A stretch of 5,304 nt of DNA from Nitrospirae bacterium GWC2_42_7. GTDB taxonomy: Bacteria > Nitrospirota > Thermodesulfovibrionia > Thermodesulfovibrionales > UBA6898. Under the pieces are notes generated by a model, which worked only from the letters and a program-made list of their open reading frames with translations, made no database searches and was not told the DNA's origin. Positions 5,168-5,304 of this stretch are shown piece after piece (position 1 is the stretch's first letter; the number at the start of each line of letters is the position of its first letter). The position numbers and the translations under genes are program-made. The stretch is from NCBI GenBank assembly GCA_001803645.1, contig MHDW01000119.1, positions 1-5,304 on the forward strand. The letters run 5' to 3'.

Positions 5168-5281
5168 GTGGACTCGGTCTTCGTTGACACTTCTGCTGTA
5201 ATGGAACGGCTTGTGACAAAGAAGTCTTTTGCATTCGATATTCACTTTATTCAATACGGGAAGTTTTCAGTCCTCCCTTAA
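5168..5281 (+). pseudogene. PIN-domain toxin with large internal deletion
   Basis: From a GTG at 5168 the frame reads VDSVFVDTSA and then VMERLVTKKSFAFDIHF, ending IQYGKFSVLP before TAA at 5279. The first ten residues are the canonical PIN N-terminus with the first catalytic Asp (VDTS). The rest is the canonical PIN C-terminus, equivalent to the block after TDCTSF and including the D-x-HF motif. About 100 central residues, carrying the other acidic catalytic residues, are missing, while the frame is preserved. Full PIN toxins are ~130-145 residues. No ribonuclease activity is expected. It follows the DUF104 antitoxin in the normal operon order. The start codon is uncertain because the frame is open upstream. 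Confidence 0.7.
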
Positions 5282-5304
5282 TCATTGTCGGGATTTATTT
5301 TTTG

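Noticed and set aside
1..5304. CRISPR array, tRNA or rRNA
   Set aside because: There are no regularly spaced repeats and no cloverleaf or rRNA-like sequence on either strand.

Overview
The window reads as an accessory (defence) island of a bacterium. Its core is three restriction-modification genes on the minus strand, bracketed by the remains of three toxin-antitoxin (TA) loci. The mix of VapBC, UPF0175/DUF3368 and DUF104/PIN modules, plus the dispersed 'CGTCATTGCGAGGAGC' type repeat at the left end, suggests an anaerobic Nitrospirota- or Deltaproteobacteria-like genome. That placement is an inference and is weak, because no rRNA or housekeeping gene is present.

Left part (1-860): a dispersed repeat and a terminator-like hairpin come first. 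Then follows a nested TA wreck: the C-terminal part of a PIN-domain VapC toxin (minus), an intact UPF0175-type antitoxin (plus), the first ~11 codons of its DUF3368/PIN-type toxin (plus), and the N-terminal ~44 residues of a ribbon-helix-helix VapB antitoxin (minus). The arrangement is what would result if a UPF0175-toxin segment had replaced the middle of a vapBC operon. Positions 857-1263 contain no gene I can support, only a hairpin 29 bp after the mrr stop codon.

Middle (1240-4830, all minus): mrr encodes a Mrr-family type IV (modification-dependent) endonuclease and sits between two 16-bp inverted repeats. To its right are a type II-like restriction endonuclease (PD-(D/E)XK signature) and a gamma-ordered N6-adenine DNA methyltransferase. 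These two overlap by ATGA and are very probably one translationally coupled R-M operon, with R first and M second. A ~109-bp direct repeat (83% identical, exactly 2520 bp apart) lies upstream of mrr and upstream of the R-M operon. Each copy carries a ribosome binding site and the start of the same short reading frame (MQIEN...KVTGNDK). In the right copy this frame is 33 codons long and ends 4 nt before the endonuclease start.

Right part (4871-5304, plus): an intact DUF104-family antitoxin is followed by a PIN toxin reduced to 37 codons by what looks like an in-frame internal deletion.

Together, two restriction units appear to share a duplicated leader/start region, inside a TA graveyard where toxins are broken and two of three antitoxins survive. 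The least explained structure is the repeated leader with its short ORF.
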